NCBI GenBank assembly: GCA_937890825.1
Contig: CALADS010000078.1
Span: forward strand, 1-64,000
From: an uncultured Bacteroides sp.
GTDB lineage: Bacteria; Bacteroidota; Bacteroidia; Bacteroidales; Bacteroidaceae
DNA: 64,000 nt
Reading direction: 5' to 3'
Below, in pieces: positions 1-8,557 of the stretch. Below the pieces are notes generated by a model. It was not told the DNA's origin. It ran no database searches and worked only from the letters and a program-made list of their open reading frames with translations. Numbering within the stretch: position 1 is the stretch's first letter; each line of letters begins with the position of its first letter. The translations under genes and the position numbers were made by a program.

Positions 1-50
1 GCACGTGATTTGTAATCTCGGGGTCGTTGGTTCGAATCCGACAAGAGGCT
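1..50 (+). tRNA. tRNA-Thr (anticodon TGT), 3' part only
   Basis: The window opens inside this gene; the acceptor 5' strand and D arm lie upstream. The anticodon loop is at 9-15 with TGT at 11-13, reading ACA. The anticodon stem has one T-T mismatch. The T arm with TTCGAAT loop and the acceptor 3' strand follow, ending at the discriminator T at 50. CCA is not encoded. It heads a Thr-Tyr-Thr-tuf cluster. Confidence 0.9.
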
Positions 51-77
51 CGAAAAAAAAGTTCTTTGAAAGTTGTT

Positions 78-160
78 GGGCAAATACCAGAGTGGCCAAA
101 TGGGGCAGACTGTAAATCTGCTGGCTTACGCCTTCGGTGGTTCGAATCCATCTTTGCCCA
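78..160 (+). tRNA. tRNA-Tyr (anticodon GTA)
   Basis: An 83-nt tRNA with the long variable arm expected of bacterial tRNA-Tyr. The acceptor strands GGGCAAA and TTTGCCC pair. The anticodon GTA is at 112-114, and the T loop is canonical. No CCA is encoded. It lies 27 bp after tRNA-Thr(TGT) and 11 bp before tRNA-Thr(GGT), so the three are probably cut from one transcript. Confidence 0.95.
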
Positions 161-171
161 CGCTTTGTCTT

Positions 172-243
<72 letters not shown>

Positions 244-293
244 CCATTTCTAGTAAAAGCTGATTATTAATCAAATAAATAAAAAGTAAAGCT

Positions 294-1478
294 ATGGCTA
301 AAGAGAAATTCGAACGTACCAAACCGCACGTAAACATTGGTACTATTGGTCACGTTGACCACGGTAAAACAACGTTGACAGCTGCTATCACTACTGTGTT
401 GGCAAAGAAAGGTCTTTCTGAGTTGCGTTCTTTCGATTCTATCGATAATGCTCCTGAAGAAAAAGAAAGAGGTATCACAATCAACACTTCTCACGTAGAA
501 TATGAAACAGCTAACCGTCACTATGCACACGTAGACTGTCCGGGTCACGCCGACTACGTTAAGAACATGGTTACTGGTGCTGCTCAGATGGATGGTGCTA
601 TCATCGTAGTTGCTGCAACTGATGGTCCGATGCCTCAGACTCGCGAACATATCCTGTTGGCTCGTCAGGTAAACGTTCCTAGACTGGTTGTATTTATGAA
701 CAAGTGCGATATGGTAGACGATGCTGAAATGTTGGAACTCGTTGAAATGGAAATGCGTGAATTGCTTTCTGCTTACGAATTCGACGGCGACAACACTCCG
801 TTTATCCAGGGTTCTGCTCTCGGTGCATTGAATGGCGTTGAGAAGTGGGAAGAAAAAATCATGGAATTGATGGAAGCTTGTGATAACTGGATTCCTCTGC
901 CTCCGCGTGATATTGATAAACCGTTCTTGATGCCTGTTGAGGACGTATTCTCTATCACTGGTCGTGGTACTGTAGCTACTGGTCGTATCGAAGCTGGTGT
1001 TATCCATGTAGGTGACGAAGTTGAAATCCTTGGTTTGGGTGAAGATAAGAAATCAGTTGTAACTGGTGTTGAAATGTTCCGCAAATTGCTGGATGAAGGT
1101 GAAGCTGGTGATAACGTAGGTCTGTTGCTCCGTGGTATCGACAAGAACGAAATCAAACGTGGTATGGTTCTTTGCAAACCGGGTCAGATTAAGCCTCACT
1201 CTCAATTCAAGGCTTCTATCTACGTATTGAAGAAAGAAGAAGGTGGTCGTCACACTCCGTTCCACAACAAATATCGTCCTCAGTTCTATCTGCGTACTAT
1301 GGACTGTACAGGTGAAATCACTCTTCCGGAAGGAACTGAAATGGTAATGCCTGGCGATAACGTAGAAATCAATGTATCTCTGATCTATCCGGTAGCTTTG
1401 AACGTAGGTTTGCGTTTCGCTATCCGTGAAGGTGGTCGTACAGTTGGTTCTGGTCAGATTACTGAAATTCTTGACTAA
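294..1478 (+). CDS. tuf: Translation elongation factor Tu
   Basis: EF-Tu is the GTPase that delivers aminoacyl-tRNA to the ribosomal A site. The 394-aa product has the usual length. It carries the P-loop GHVDHGKT near residue 19, the switch region around RGITI, DCPGH and NKCD, followed by the two beta-barrel domains. The family start MAKEKFERTKPH fixes the ATG. It lies between tRNA-Thr and tRNA-Trp rather than after fusA, and no second tuf copy occurs in this window. The 50-bp tRNA-tuf spacer shows no promoter consensus. Confidence 0.98.
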   Translation: MAKEKFERTKPHVNIGTIGHVDHGKTTLTAAITTVLAKKGLSELRSFDSIDNAPEEKERGITINTSHVEYETANRHYAHVDCPGHADYVKNMVTGAAQMDGAIIVVAATDGPMPQTREHILLARQVNVPRLVVFMNKCDMVDDAEMLELVEMEMRELLSAYEFDGDNTPFIQGSALGALNGVEKWEEKIMELMEACDNWIPLPPRDIDKPFLMPVEDVFSITGRGTVATGRIEAGVIHVGDEVEILGLGEDKKSVVTGVEMFRKLLDEGEAGDNVGLLLRGIDKNEIKRGMVLCKPGQIKPHSQFKASIYVLKKEEGGRHTPFHNKYRPQFYLRTMDCTGEITLPEGTEMVMPGDNVEINVSLIYPVALNVGLRFAIREGGRTVGSGQITEILD

Positions 1479-1493
1479 TATCCAATTAGATAT

Positions 1494-1526
1494 AATCAGT
1501 TCCCGGTCTTGTACTGGGAACTGATT
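1494..1526 (+). terminator. Hairpin between tuf and tRNA-Trp
   Basis: An 11-bp perfect stem (1494-1504 with 1516-1526) closes an 11-nt loop, 15 bp after the tuf stop and 8 bp before tRNA-Trp. There is no run of T after it, so it may be a weak terminator or a processing signal that trims the tuf mRNA end and the tRNA precursor. Confidence 0.6.
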
Positions 1527-1534
1527 CTGTTCAA

Positions 1535-1607
1535 ACGGGAGTAGCTCAGTTGGTAGAGCACCGGTCTCCAAAACCGGGTGTCGGGAGTTCGAGCCTCTCC
1601 TCCCGTG
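1535..1607 (+). tRNA. tRNA-Trp (anticodon CCA)
   Basis: A 73-nt tRNA with acceptor strands ACGGGAG and CTCCCGT. The anticodon CCA is at 1568-1570, and the discriminator G is at 1607. The gene ends 14 bp before the secE start, so the tRNA must be excised from the secE-nusG transcript. Confidence 0.96.
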
Positions 1608-1621
1608 CTAATATTTCTGAA

Positions 1622-1810
1622 ATGAAGAAAATTGTAGCTTATTTTAAAGAAACTTACGACGAACTTGTTCATAAAGTGTCGTGGCCTACGTATTCTGAAC
1701 TTACTAGCAGTGCAGTAGTTGTTTTATATGCTTCCCTACTTATTGCAGTGGTAGTATTTTTAATGGACTTTTGTTTCCAGAACGTAATGGAGTTTGTTTA
1801 TCCACATTAA
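1622..1810 (+). CDS. secE: Preprotein translocase subunit SecE
   Basis: SecE clamps SecY in the inner-membrane protein-export channel. The product is 62 aa, the short one-membrane-span form. It has an amphipathic N-terminal helix with the conserved KVSWPTYSEL segment, then a hydrophobic helix at about residues 36-55. The reading frame is open upstream into tRNA-Trp, but the start chosen is the ATG of MKKIVAYFKE because the upstream codons are tRNA sequence. nusG follows after 15 bp. Confidence 0.95.
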   Translation: MKKIVAYFKETYDELVHKVSWPTYSELTSSAVVVLYASLLIAVVVFLMDFCFQNVMEFVYPH

Positions 1811-1825
1811 TGTAAGGAGTGAAAG

Positions 1826-2368
1826 ATGGCTGAGATAGAAAAGAAATGGTACGTTTTGCGTGCTGTTAGCGGAAAAGAAGCTAAGGTGAAGGAATACCTT
1901 GAGGCTGATATGAAACACAGCGACCTTGGTGACTATGTTTCTCAGGTGTTAATCCCTACAGAAAAGGTGTATTCGGTTCGTAATGGCAAGAAGATTGTCA
2001 AAGAGAGAAGTTATCTTCCCGGATATGTCTTGGTGGAAGCTGCTTTGGTAGGTGAGGTTTCTCACCACTTGAGAAATACTCCTAACGTTATCGGATTCTT
2101 AGGTGGATCAGATAAGCCGGTTCCTTTGAGACAATCAGAGGTGAATCGAATCCTGGGTACTGTAGACGAACTGCAGGAAACAGCAGAAGAGCTGAATATT
2201 CCTTATGTAGTGGGTGAAACAGTCAAGGTGAATTATGGTCCTTTCACTGGCTTCAGTGGTATCATTGAAGAGGTGAATACTGAAAAGAAGAAACTGAAGG
2301 TCATGGTCAAGATATTCGGACGGAAGACTCCGCTCGAATTGGGCTTTATGCAAGTTGAAAAAGAATAA
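1826..2368 (+). CDS. nusG: Transcription termination/antitermination factor NusG
   Basis: NusG binds RNA polymerase at the clamp, suppresses pausing and links polymerase to Rho or to ribosomal protein S10. At 180 aa it has an N-terminal NGN domain with the KKWYVLRAVSGKE opening, then a C-terminal KOW domain from about residue 130 (YGPFTGFSG). The secE-nusG pair upstream of rplK is the standard order. An AAGGAG ribosome-binding sequence lies shortly before the start. A 57-bp gap separates it from rplK. Confidence 0.97.
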   Translation: MAEIEKKWYVLRAVSGKEAKVKEYLEADMKHSDLGDYVSQVLIPTEKVYSVRNGKKIVKERSYLPGYVLVEAALVGEVSHHLRNTPNVIGFLGGSDKPVPLRQSEVNRILGTVDELQETAEELNIPYVVGETVKVNYGPFTGFSGIIEEVNTEKKKLKVMVKIFGRKTPLELGFMQVEKE

Positions 2369-2425
2369 TACAGGTGTTACGCTGTAATATTCTTTCATTA
2401 ATGTTCTATATAAATCAATTAAAAA

Positions 2426-2869
2426 ATGGCTAAAGAAGTTGCTGGACTAATCAAATTACAGATTAAAGGAGGCGCGGCAAACCCATCACCTCCCGTTGGA
2501 CCTGCTTTGGGTTCTAAGGGAATCAACATCATGGAGTTTTGCAAGCAATTCAACGCCAGAACCCAAGACAAAGCAGGAAAAGTTCTTCCTGTGATTATCA
2601 CTTACTACGCAGACAAGTCTTTTGATTTTGTAATCAAGACTCCTCCCGTTGCAATTCAATTACTTGAGTTGACTAAGGTAAAGAGTGGTTCTGCTGAGCC
2701 TAACCGTAAGAAAGTTGCCGAGATTACTTGGGAACAGGTTCGTACGATTGCTCAAGACAAAATGGTTGACTTAAACTGTTTCACTGTAGAAGCTGCCATG
2801 AAGATGGTTGCAGGTACAGCTCGTAGTATGGGTATCGCTGTAAAAGGGGAGTTCCCGGTTAATAATTAA
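2426..2869 (+). CDS. rplK: Large-subunit ribosomal protein L11
   Basis: L11 forms the GTPase-associated stalk base with 23S rRNA and takes part in factor binding and the stringent response. The 147-aa product has the proline-rich switch near the N-terminus (NPSPPVGPALG, residues 19-29) and a C-terminal rRNA-binding domain ending in ARSMGIAVKG. It starts the rplKAJL group. Confidence 0.98.
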   Translation: MAKEVAGLIKLQIKGGAANPSPPVGPALGSKGINIMEFCKQFNARTQDKAGKVLPVIITYYADKSFDFVIKTPPVAIQLLELTKVKSGSAEPNRKKVAEITWEQVRTIAQDKMVDLNCFTVEAAMKMVAGTARSMGIAVKGEFPVNN

Positions 2870-2884
2870 TAAACTTCAATTAGA

Positions 2885-3583
2885 ATGGGTAAACTGACAA
2901 AAAATCAAAAGTTGGCTGCAGAAAAAATTGAAGCAGGGAAAGCATACTCTCTCAAAGAAGCTTCTCAGTTGGTAAAGGATATTACTTTTACTAAGTTCGA
3001 TGCTTCTCTGGATATCGACGTACGTTTGGGTGTTGACCCGCGTAAAGCTAACCAGATGGTGAGAGGTGTAGTATCACTTCCTCACGGTACTGGTAAAGTT
3101 GTTCGTGTTTTGGTGCTTTGTACACCGGATGCTGAAGCTGCTGCTAAAGAAGCTGGAGCTGACTATGTTGGTCTTGACGAATATATTGAAAAGATCAAAG
3201 GTGGATGGACAGATATTGATGTGATTATCACTATGCCGTCTATCATGGGTAAGATTGGTGCACTCGGTCGTGTGCTCGGTCCTCGTGGATTGATGCCGAA
3301 CCCGAAGAGTGGCACTGTTACTATGGATGTTGCTAAAGCTGTAAAAGAAGTAAAACAAGGTAAGATTGACTTCAAAGTTGATAAGAGCGGTATCGTTCAT
3401 ACTTCTATCGGTAAAGTATCATTTAGCGCTGACCAAATTCGTGACAATGCGAAGGAGTTCATCTCTACTTTGAATAAATTGAAACCGACTGCAGCCAAGG
3501 GTACATATATTAAGAGTATTTATCTTTCTAGCACGATGAGTGCGGGCATCAAGATTGACCCGAAGACAGTAGAAGAAATCTAA
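2885..3583 (+). CDS. rplA: Large-subunit ribosomal protein L1
   Basis: L1 forms the mobile L1 stalk near the E site and in many bacteria represses its own L11 operon. The 232-aa length is normal. The family signature around GALGRVLGPRGLMPNPK lies at residues 124-140. It starts 15 bp after rplK, consistent with translational coupling. I did not identify an L1-binding mRNA mimic upstream of rplK by eye. Confidence 0.98.
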   Translation: MGKLTKNQKLAAEKIEAGKAYSLKEASQLVKDITFTKFDASLDIDVRLGVDPRKANQMVRGVVSLPHGTGKVVRVLVLCTPDAEAAAKEAGADYVGLDEYIEKIKGGWTDIDVIITMPSIMGKIGALGRVLGPRGLMPNPKSGTVTMDVAKAVKEVKQGKIDFKVDKSGIVHTSIGKVSFSADQIRDNAKEFISTLNKLKPTAAKGTYIKSIYLSSTMSAGIKIDPKTVEEI

Positions 3584-3598
3584 TAAAACGGAGTAATA

Positions 3599-4120
3599 AT
3601 GAGAAAGGAAGATAAAAGTACGATTATTGAGCAGATTGCTGCTACAGTAAAGGAATATGGTCATTTCTACTTGGTAGATACTACTGCTATGAATGCTGCT
3701 GCTACCAGCGCATTGAGAGCTGCTTGTTTCAAGGCAGACATCAAGTTGATGGTTGTTAAGAACACGCTTCTCCACAAAGCATTAGAAAGCCTTGAAGAAG
3801 ATTATTCTCCGCTTTACGGATGCCTTAAGGGTACTACTGCCGTAATGTTTAGCAATGTAGCTAACGCTCCGGCTAAGTTAATTAAGGATAAAGCGAAAGA
3901 TGGTATTCCTGGTCTGAAAGCTGCATATGCAGAAGAAGGCTTCTATGTTGGTGCTGACCAGTTGGATGCTCTCGTAGCTATCAAGAGTAAGAATGAAGTT
4001 ATTGCTGAAATCGTTGCATTGCTGCAATCTCCGGCACAGAACGTTATTTCTGCTCTGCAATCAGGTGGAAACACCATTCACGGAGTTCTTAAGACTCTTG
4101 GTGAACGTACAGAAGCGTAA
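3599..4120 (+). CDS. rplJ: Large-subunit ribosomal protein L10
   Basis: L10 anchors the L7/L12 dimers to the stalk base. The product is 173 aa. The N-terminal rRNA-binding domain contains the VVKNTLLHKAL helix (about residues 48-58), and the C-terminal helix binds L12. The start follows rplA by 15 bp with a GGAG element 6-9 bases upstream. An 87-bp spacer with a weak hairpin separates it from rplL. Confidence 0.97.
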   Translation: MRKEDKSTIIEQIAATVKEYGHFYLVDTTAMNAAATSALRAACFKADIKLMVVKNTLLHKALESLEEDYSPLYGCLKGTTAVMFSNVANAPAKLIKDKAKDGIPGLKAAYAEEGFYVGADQLDALVAIKSKNEVIAEIVALLQSPAQNVISALQSGGNTIHGVLKTLGERTEA

Positions 4121-4207
4121 GCTTCAAAACAGAAGATCTTATCGAACGATAGGTCGATTTTTACATCACAATTTATTTAGTATTTAAACAATTAAAATCA
4201 TACAAAA

Positions 4208-4585
4208 ATGGCAGATTTGAAAGCTTTTGCAGAACAATTAGTTAACTTGACAGTAAAAGAAGTTAATGAACTTGCAACTATCCTTAAAGAAGAATACGGT
4301 ATTGAACCTGCTGCTGCAGCTGTAGCTGTTGCTGCTGGTCCTGCAGCTGGTGGTGCTGCTGCCGCTGAAGAAAAGACTTCTTTCGACGTAGTATTGAAGA
4401 GCGCTGGTGCAGCTAAACTTCAAGTAGTTAAGGCCGTTAAGGAAGCTTGTGGTCTTGGTTTGAAGGAAGCTAAGGACATGGTTGACGGTGCTCCTAGCGT
4501 AGTAAAAGAAGGTTTGGCTAAGGACGAAGCAGAATCATTGAAGAAAACATTGGAAGAAGCTGGAGCTGAAGTTGAACTTAAATAA
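4208..4585 (+). CDS. rplL: Large-subunit ribosomal protein L7/L12
   Basis: L7/L12 is the multicopy stalk protein that recruits translational GTPases. At 125 aa it has an N-terminal dimerisation domain (residues 1-35), an Ala/Gly-rich hinge (about 36-55) and the compact C-terminal domain with KAVKEACGLGLKEAKDMVDG. A hairpin plus T-run follows before rpoB, which would allow more L12 than polymerase to be made. Confidence 0.98.
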   Translation: MADLKAFAEQLVNLTVKEVNELATILKEEYGIEPAAAAVAVAAGPAAGGAAAAEEKTSFDVVLKSAGAAKLQVVKAVKEACGLGLKEAKDMVDGAPSVVKEGLAKDEAESLKKTLEEAGAEVELK

Positions 4586-4610
4586 CATTGGCCTGTAAAT
4601 CAGGTAATTC

Positions 4611-4649
4611 GGTTAGGAACCCTTGGCGAAAAGGGTTCTTAACCTTTTT
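4611..4649 (+). terminator. Intrinsic terminator or attenuator between rplL and rpoB
   Basis: A 14-bp stem (4611-4624 with 4631-4644, one G-T pair) closes a six-base loop and is followed by TTTTT at 4645-4649. It lies 26 bp after rplL and 42 bp before rpoB. No promoter consensus was seen between it and rpoB, so rpoBC expression probably depends on partial read-through, as at the enterobacterial rplL-rpoB attenuator. Confidence 0.85.
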
Positions 4650-4690
4650 GTGTATATATTTAAAATTAAGTTCTACAAATCCATTAACAG

Positions 4691-7600
4691 ATGTCTTCAA
4701 CTACTGTAAATCAAAGAGTTAATTTTGCTTCTATTAAAAATCCGCTAGAATATCCGGACTTTTTGGAAGTACAATTGAAGTCATTCAAAGACTTTTTACA
4801 ACTGGATACTCCCCCTGAGAAACGTAAAAACGAAGGATTGTACAAAGTATTTGCTGAAAACTTCCCCATTGCTGATACAAGAAATAATTTCGTTCTTGAG
4901 TTTTTGGACTATTACATTGATCCGCCGCGCTATAGCATCGATGAGTGTATAGAGCGAGGGCTCACTTATAGTGTTCCTTTAAAGGCTAAGTTGAAATTAT
5001 ATTGTACGGATCCCGATCATGAGGATTTTGATACGGTGATTCAGGATGTGTTCCTGGGCCCTATCCCTTATATGACTGATAAGGCTACCTTCGTTATCAA
5101 TGGTGCCGAACGTGTCGTTGTTTCTCAGTTGCATCGTTCTCCGGGTGTGTTTTTCGGTCAAAGTGTTCATGCCAACGGAACCAAACTCTATTCAGCACGT
5201 ATCATTCCGTTTAAAGGATCATGGATTGAATTCGCTACAGACATCAACAATGTGATGTATGCGTATATCGACCGTAAGAAGAAATTGCCGGTGACTACTT
5301 TGCTCAGAGCAATCGGCTTTGAAAACGACAAGGATATTCTTGAAATTTTCAACCTGGCTGAGGATGTCAAGGTGAACAAGACTAATTTGAAGAAGATCGT
5401 TGGTCGTAAATTGGCTGCACGTGTCTTGAAAACTTGGATTGAGGATTTTGTAGACGAGGATACCGGTGAAGTAGTTTCTATCGAACGTAACGAGGTGGTT
5501 ATTGATCGTGAAACTGTAATCGAACCGGAACATATCGATGTAATTCTTGAATCGGGTGTTCAGAACATTTTGGTTCACAAGGAAGAACCTAATCAGTCTG
5601 ACTACTCTATTATATATAACACGCTGCAAAAAGACCCCAGTAACTCTGAAAAGGAAGCTGTGTTGTACATTTATCGTCAGTTGCGTAATGCTGATCCTGC
5701 CGATGATGCCAGTGCACGCGAGGTTATCAACAACCTTTTCTTCTCAGAAAAGAGATATGACTTGGGCGATGTAGGTCGTTATCGTATCAACAAGAAGTTG
5801 AACCTTACGACCGACATGAGTGTGCGTGTCTTGACGAAAGAAGATATTATTGAGATTATCAAATATCTCATTGAACTGATTAACTCGAAAGCTGATGTAG
5901 ATGATATCGACCACTTGAGTAACCGTCGTGTGCGTACAGTGGGTGAGCAGTTGTCTAATCAGTTCGCTATCGGTTTGGCCCGTATGTCTCGTACCATCCG
6001 TGAACGGATGAATGTACGCGATAATGAAGTGTTTACTCCGATTGATTTGATTAATGCCAAGACTATTTCTTCAGTAATCAACTCTTTCTTCGGAACCAAT
6101 GCACTGTCTCAGTTTATGGACCAGACCAATCCGCTGGCCGAGATTACCCACAAGCGCCGTATGTCTGCGCTGGGTCCTGGAGGTTTGTCTCGTGAACGTG
6201 CAGGTTTTGAGGTGCGTGACGTACACTATACGCATTATGGACGTCTTTGCCCGATTGAAACACCGGAAGGTCCGAACATCGGTTTGATTTCTTCTCTTTG
6301 TGTGTATGCCAAGATAAATGACTTGGGCTTTATTGAAACTCCGTACCGTAAGGTAGAGAATGGTAAGGTAGACCTTTCTGATGAAGGCTTGGTTTATCTT
6401 TCTGCAGAGGAAGAAGAAGGTAAACTGATTGCTCAGGGTAATGCTCCCTTGAATGATGACGGCTCATTTATTCGTGACCGTGTCAAGGCTCGTCAGGATG
6501 CCGATTATCCGGTGATTGCTCCGGATGAAGTAGAGTTGATGGACGTGGCTCCGCAGCAGATTGCTTCTATCGCAGCTTCTTTGATTCCGTTCTTGGAACA
6601 CGACGATGCTAACCGTGCGTTGATGGGATCTAACATGATGCGCCAGGCAGTTCCTTTGTTGAGAAGCGAAGCTCCGATTGTGGGTACAGGTATCGAGCGT
6701 CAGTTGGCTAGAGATTCACGTACTCAGATTGCAGCCGAAGGCGAGGGCGTAGTAGAATTTGTAGATGCTACTACCATCCGTATCTTGTATGATCGTACAG
6801 AAGACGAAGAATTCGTAAGCTTTGAACCGGCTTTGAAGGAATACCGTATTCCGAAGTGGCGTCGTACCAACCAGAATATGACGATTGACTTGCGTCCTAT
6901 CTGTGTGAAGGGACAGCGTGTGGTGAAAGGCCAGATTCTGACTGAAGGTTACTCTACTGAAGACGGCGAATTGGCTTTGGGTAAGAACTTGCTGGTGGCT
7001 TATATGCCTTGGAAGGGATATAACTATGAGGATGCTATCGTATTGAACGAACGTGTGGTACGTGAAGACTTGCTGACTTCTGTTCACGTGGAAGAGTATT
7101 CTTTGGAAGTGCGCGAAACGAAGCGCGGTATGGAGGAATTAACTTCTGATATTCCGAACGTAAGTGAAGAAGCTACCAAAGACTTGGATGACAATGGTAT
7201 TGTTCGCGTGGGTGCTCGCATCGAACCGGGTGATATCTTGATTGGTAAGATTACTCCGAAAGGTGAATCAGATCCTTCTCCTGAAGAAAAATTGCTTCGT
7301 GCCATCTTTGGCGACAAGGCCGGCGATGTGAAGGATGCTTCCTTGAAGGCTTCTCCTTCGTTGAAGGGTGTGGTAATCGGCAAACGTCTCTTCTCACGTG
7401 TGATTAAGACACGCAGTTCGAAGTTGGCCGATAAAGCGCTGTTGCCGAAAATCGATGATGAGTTCGAATCTAAAGTTGGCGCTTTGAAGAAAGTCCTCAT
7501 TAATAAATTGATGAAACTCACAGAAAACTATACTTCTGAAGGAGTGAAGGACTACATGGGTGCAGACGTCATAGCTAAGGGAGCCCGTTTCTATGCTTCA

Positions 7601-8503
7601 GATTTCAGCGATTTGGATTTCACTGCTATTCAGTTGAGCAACTGGACTAAAGATGAACATACCAATGAACTGATTCGTGCGTTGATAATGAACTTCATCA
7701 AGAAGTATAAAGAACTGGATGCTGAATTGAAGCGTAAGAAATTTGCCATTACCATTGGTGATGAACTGCCTGCTGGTATCATTCAGATGGCTAAAGTGTA
7801 CATCGCCAAGAAGCGTAAGATTGGTGTAGGTGATAAGATGGCAGGTCGTCACGGTAACAAGGGTATTGTATCACGTGTAGTACGTCAGGAGGATATGCCG
7901 TTCTTGGCTGACGGAACTCCTGTTGATATTGTATTGAATCCGTTGGGTGTGCCTTCACGTATGAACATCGGTCAGATATTTGAGGCTGTTCTGGGTAGTG
8001 CAGGAAAGAAATTGGGTGTGAAGTTTGCTACGCCTATTTTTGATGGTGCCACACTAGACGATTTGAATGAATGGACTGACAAAGCTGGTCTGCCCCGTTA
8101 CGGTAAGACTACTTTGTATGATGGTGGAACAGGTGAAGCTTTTGAGCAGCAAGCTACTGTCGGTGTGACTTATATGTTGAAATTGGGTCACATGGTTGAA
8201 GATAAGATGCATGCTCGTTCTATCGGTCCGTACTCGTTGATTACTCAACAGCCGTTGGGTGGTAAGGCTCAGTTCGGTGGACAGCGTTTCGGAGAGATGG
8301 AGGTTTGGGCACTGGAAGCATTTGGTGCAGCTCACATCTTGCAAGAAATTCTGACTATCAAGTCGGATGATGTAGTAGGACGTTCGAAAGCATATGAGGC
8401 CATTGTGAAAGGTGAGCCTATGCCTACTCCGGGAATTCCGGAATCTTTGAATGTGTTGCTGCATGAACTGAGAGGTTTAGGATTGAGCATCAACCTAGAA
8501 TAA
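4691..8503 (+). CDS. rpoB: DNA-directed RNA polymerase beta subunit
   Basis: Beta subunit of RNA polymerase, forming the catalytic cleft with beta'. The 1270-aa length fits Bacteroidetes. The rifampicin-pocket region is clear around residues 477-530 (FGTNALSQFMDQTNPL, then HKRRMSALGPGG). The conserved GVGDKMAGRHGNKG block lies near residue 1042, and the C-terminus holds the SLITQQPLGGKAQFGG clamp segment. It is preceded by the rplL attenuator and followed by rpoC after 54 bp. Confidence 0.99.
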   Translation: MSSTTVNQRVNFASIKNPLEYPDFLEVQLKSFKDFLQLDTPPEKRKNEGLYKVFAENFPIADTRNNFVLEFLDYYIDPPRYSIDECIERGLTYSVPLKAKLKLYCTDPDHEDFDTVIQDVFLGPIPYMTDKATFVINGAERVVVSQLHRSPGVFFGQSVHANGTKLYSARIIPFKGSWIEFATDINNVMYAYIDRKKKLPVTTLLRAIGFENDKDILEIFNLAEDVKVNKTNLKKIVGRKLAARVLKTWIEDFVDEDTGEVVSIERNEVVIDRETVIEPEHIDVILESGVQNILVHKEEPNQSDYSIIYNTLQKDPSNSEKEAVLYIYRQLRNADPADDASAREVINNLFFSEKRYDLGDVGRYRINKKLNLTTDMSVRVLTKEDIIEIIKYLIELINSKADVDDIDHLSNRRVRTVGEQLSNQFAIGLARMSRTIRERMNVRDNEVFTPIDLINAKTISSVINSFFGTNALSQFMDQTNPLAEITHKRRMSALGPGGLSRERAGFEVRDVHYTHYGRLCPIETPEGPNIGLISSLCVYAKINDLGFIETPYRKVENGKVDLSDEGLVYLSAEEEEGKLIAQGNAPLNDDGSFIRDRVKARQDADYPVIAPDEVELMDVAPQQIASIAASLIPFLEHDDANRALMGSNMMRQAVPLLRSEAPIVGTGIERQLARDSRTQIAAEGEGVVEFVDATTIRILYDRTEDEEFVSFEPALKEYRIPKWRRTNQNMTIDLRPICVKGQRVVKGQILTEGYSTEDGELALGKNLLVAYMPWKGYNYEDAIVLNERVVREDLLTSVHVEEYSLEVRETKRGMEELTSDIPNVSEEATKDLDDNGIVRVGARIEPGDILIGKITPKGESDPSPEEKLLRAIFGDKAGDVKDASLKASPSLKGVVIGKRLFSRVIKTRSSKLADKALLPKIDDEFESKVGALKKVLINKLMKLTENYTSEGVKDYMGADVIAKGARFYASDFSDLDFTAIQLSNWTKDEHTNELIRALIMNFIKKYKELDAELKRKKFAITIGDELPAGIIQMAKVYIAKKRKIGVGDKMAGRHGNKGIVSRVVRQEDMPFLADGTPVDIVLNPLGVPSRMNIGQIFEAVLGSAGKKLGVKFATPIFDGATLDDLNEWTDKAGLPRYGKTTLYDGGTGEAFEQQATVGVTYMLKLGHMVEDKMHARSIGPYSLITQQPLGGKAQFGGQRFGEMEVWALEAFGAAHILQEILTIKSDDVVGRSKAYEAIVKGEPMPTPGIPESLNVLLHELRGLGLSINLE

Positions 8504-8557
8504 TGAAGAATTTCATTTTAAGTTTTCCATTGTCAATTTTCAAATCTATATAAAAGT

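Noticed and set aside
1550..1621. N-terminal extension of SecE beginning in tRNA-Trp
   Set aside because: The extra codons are the tRNA gene; the family start is at 1622.
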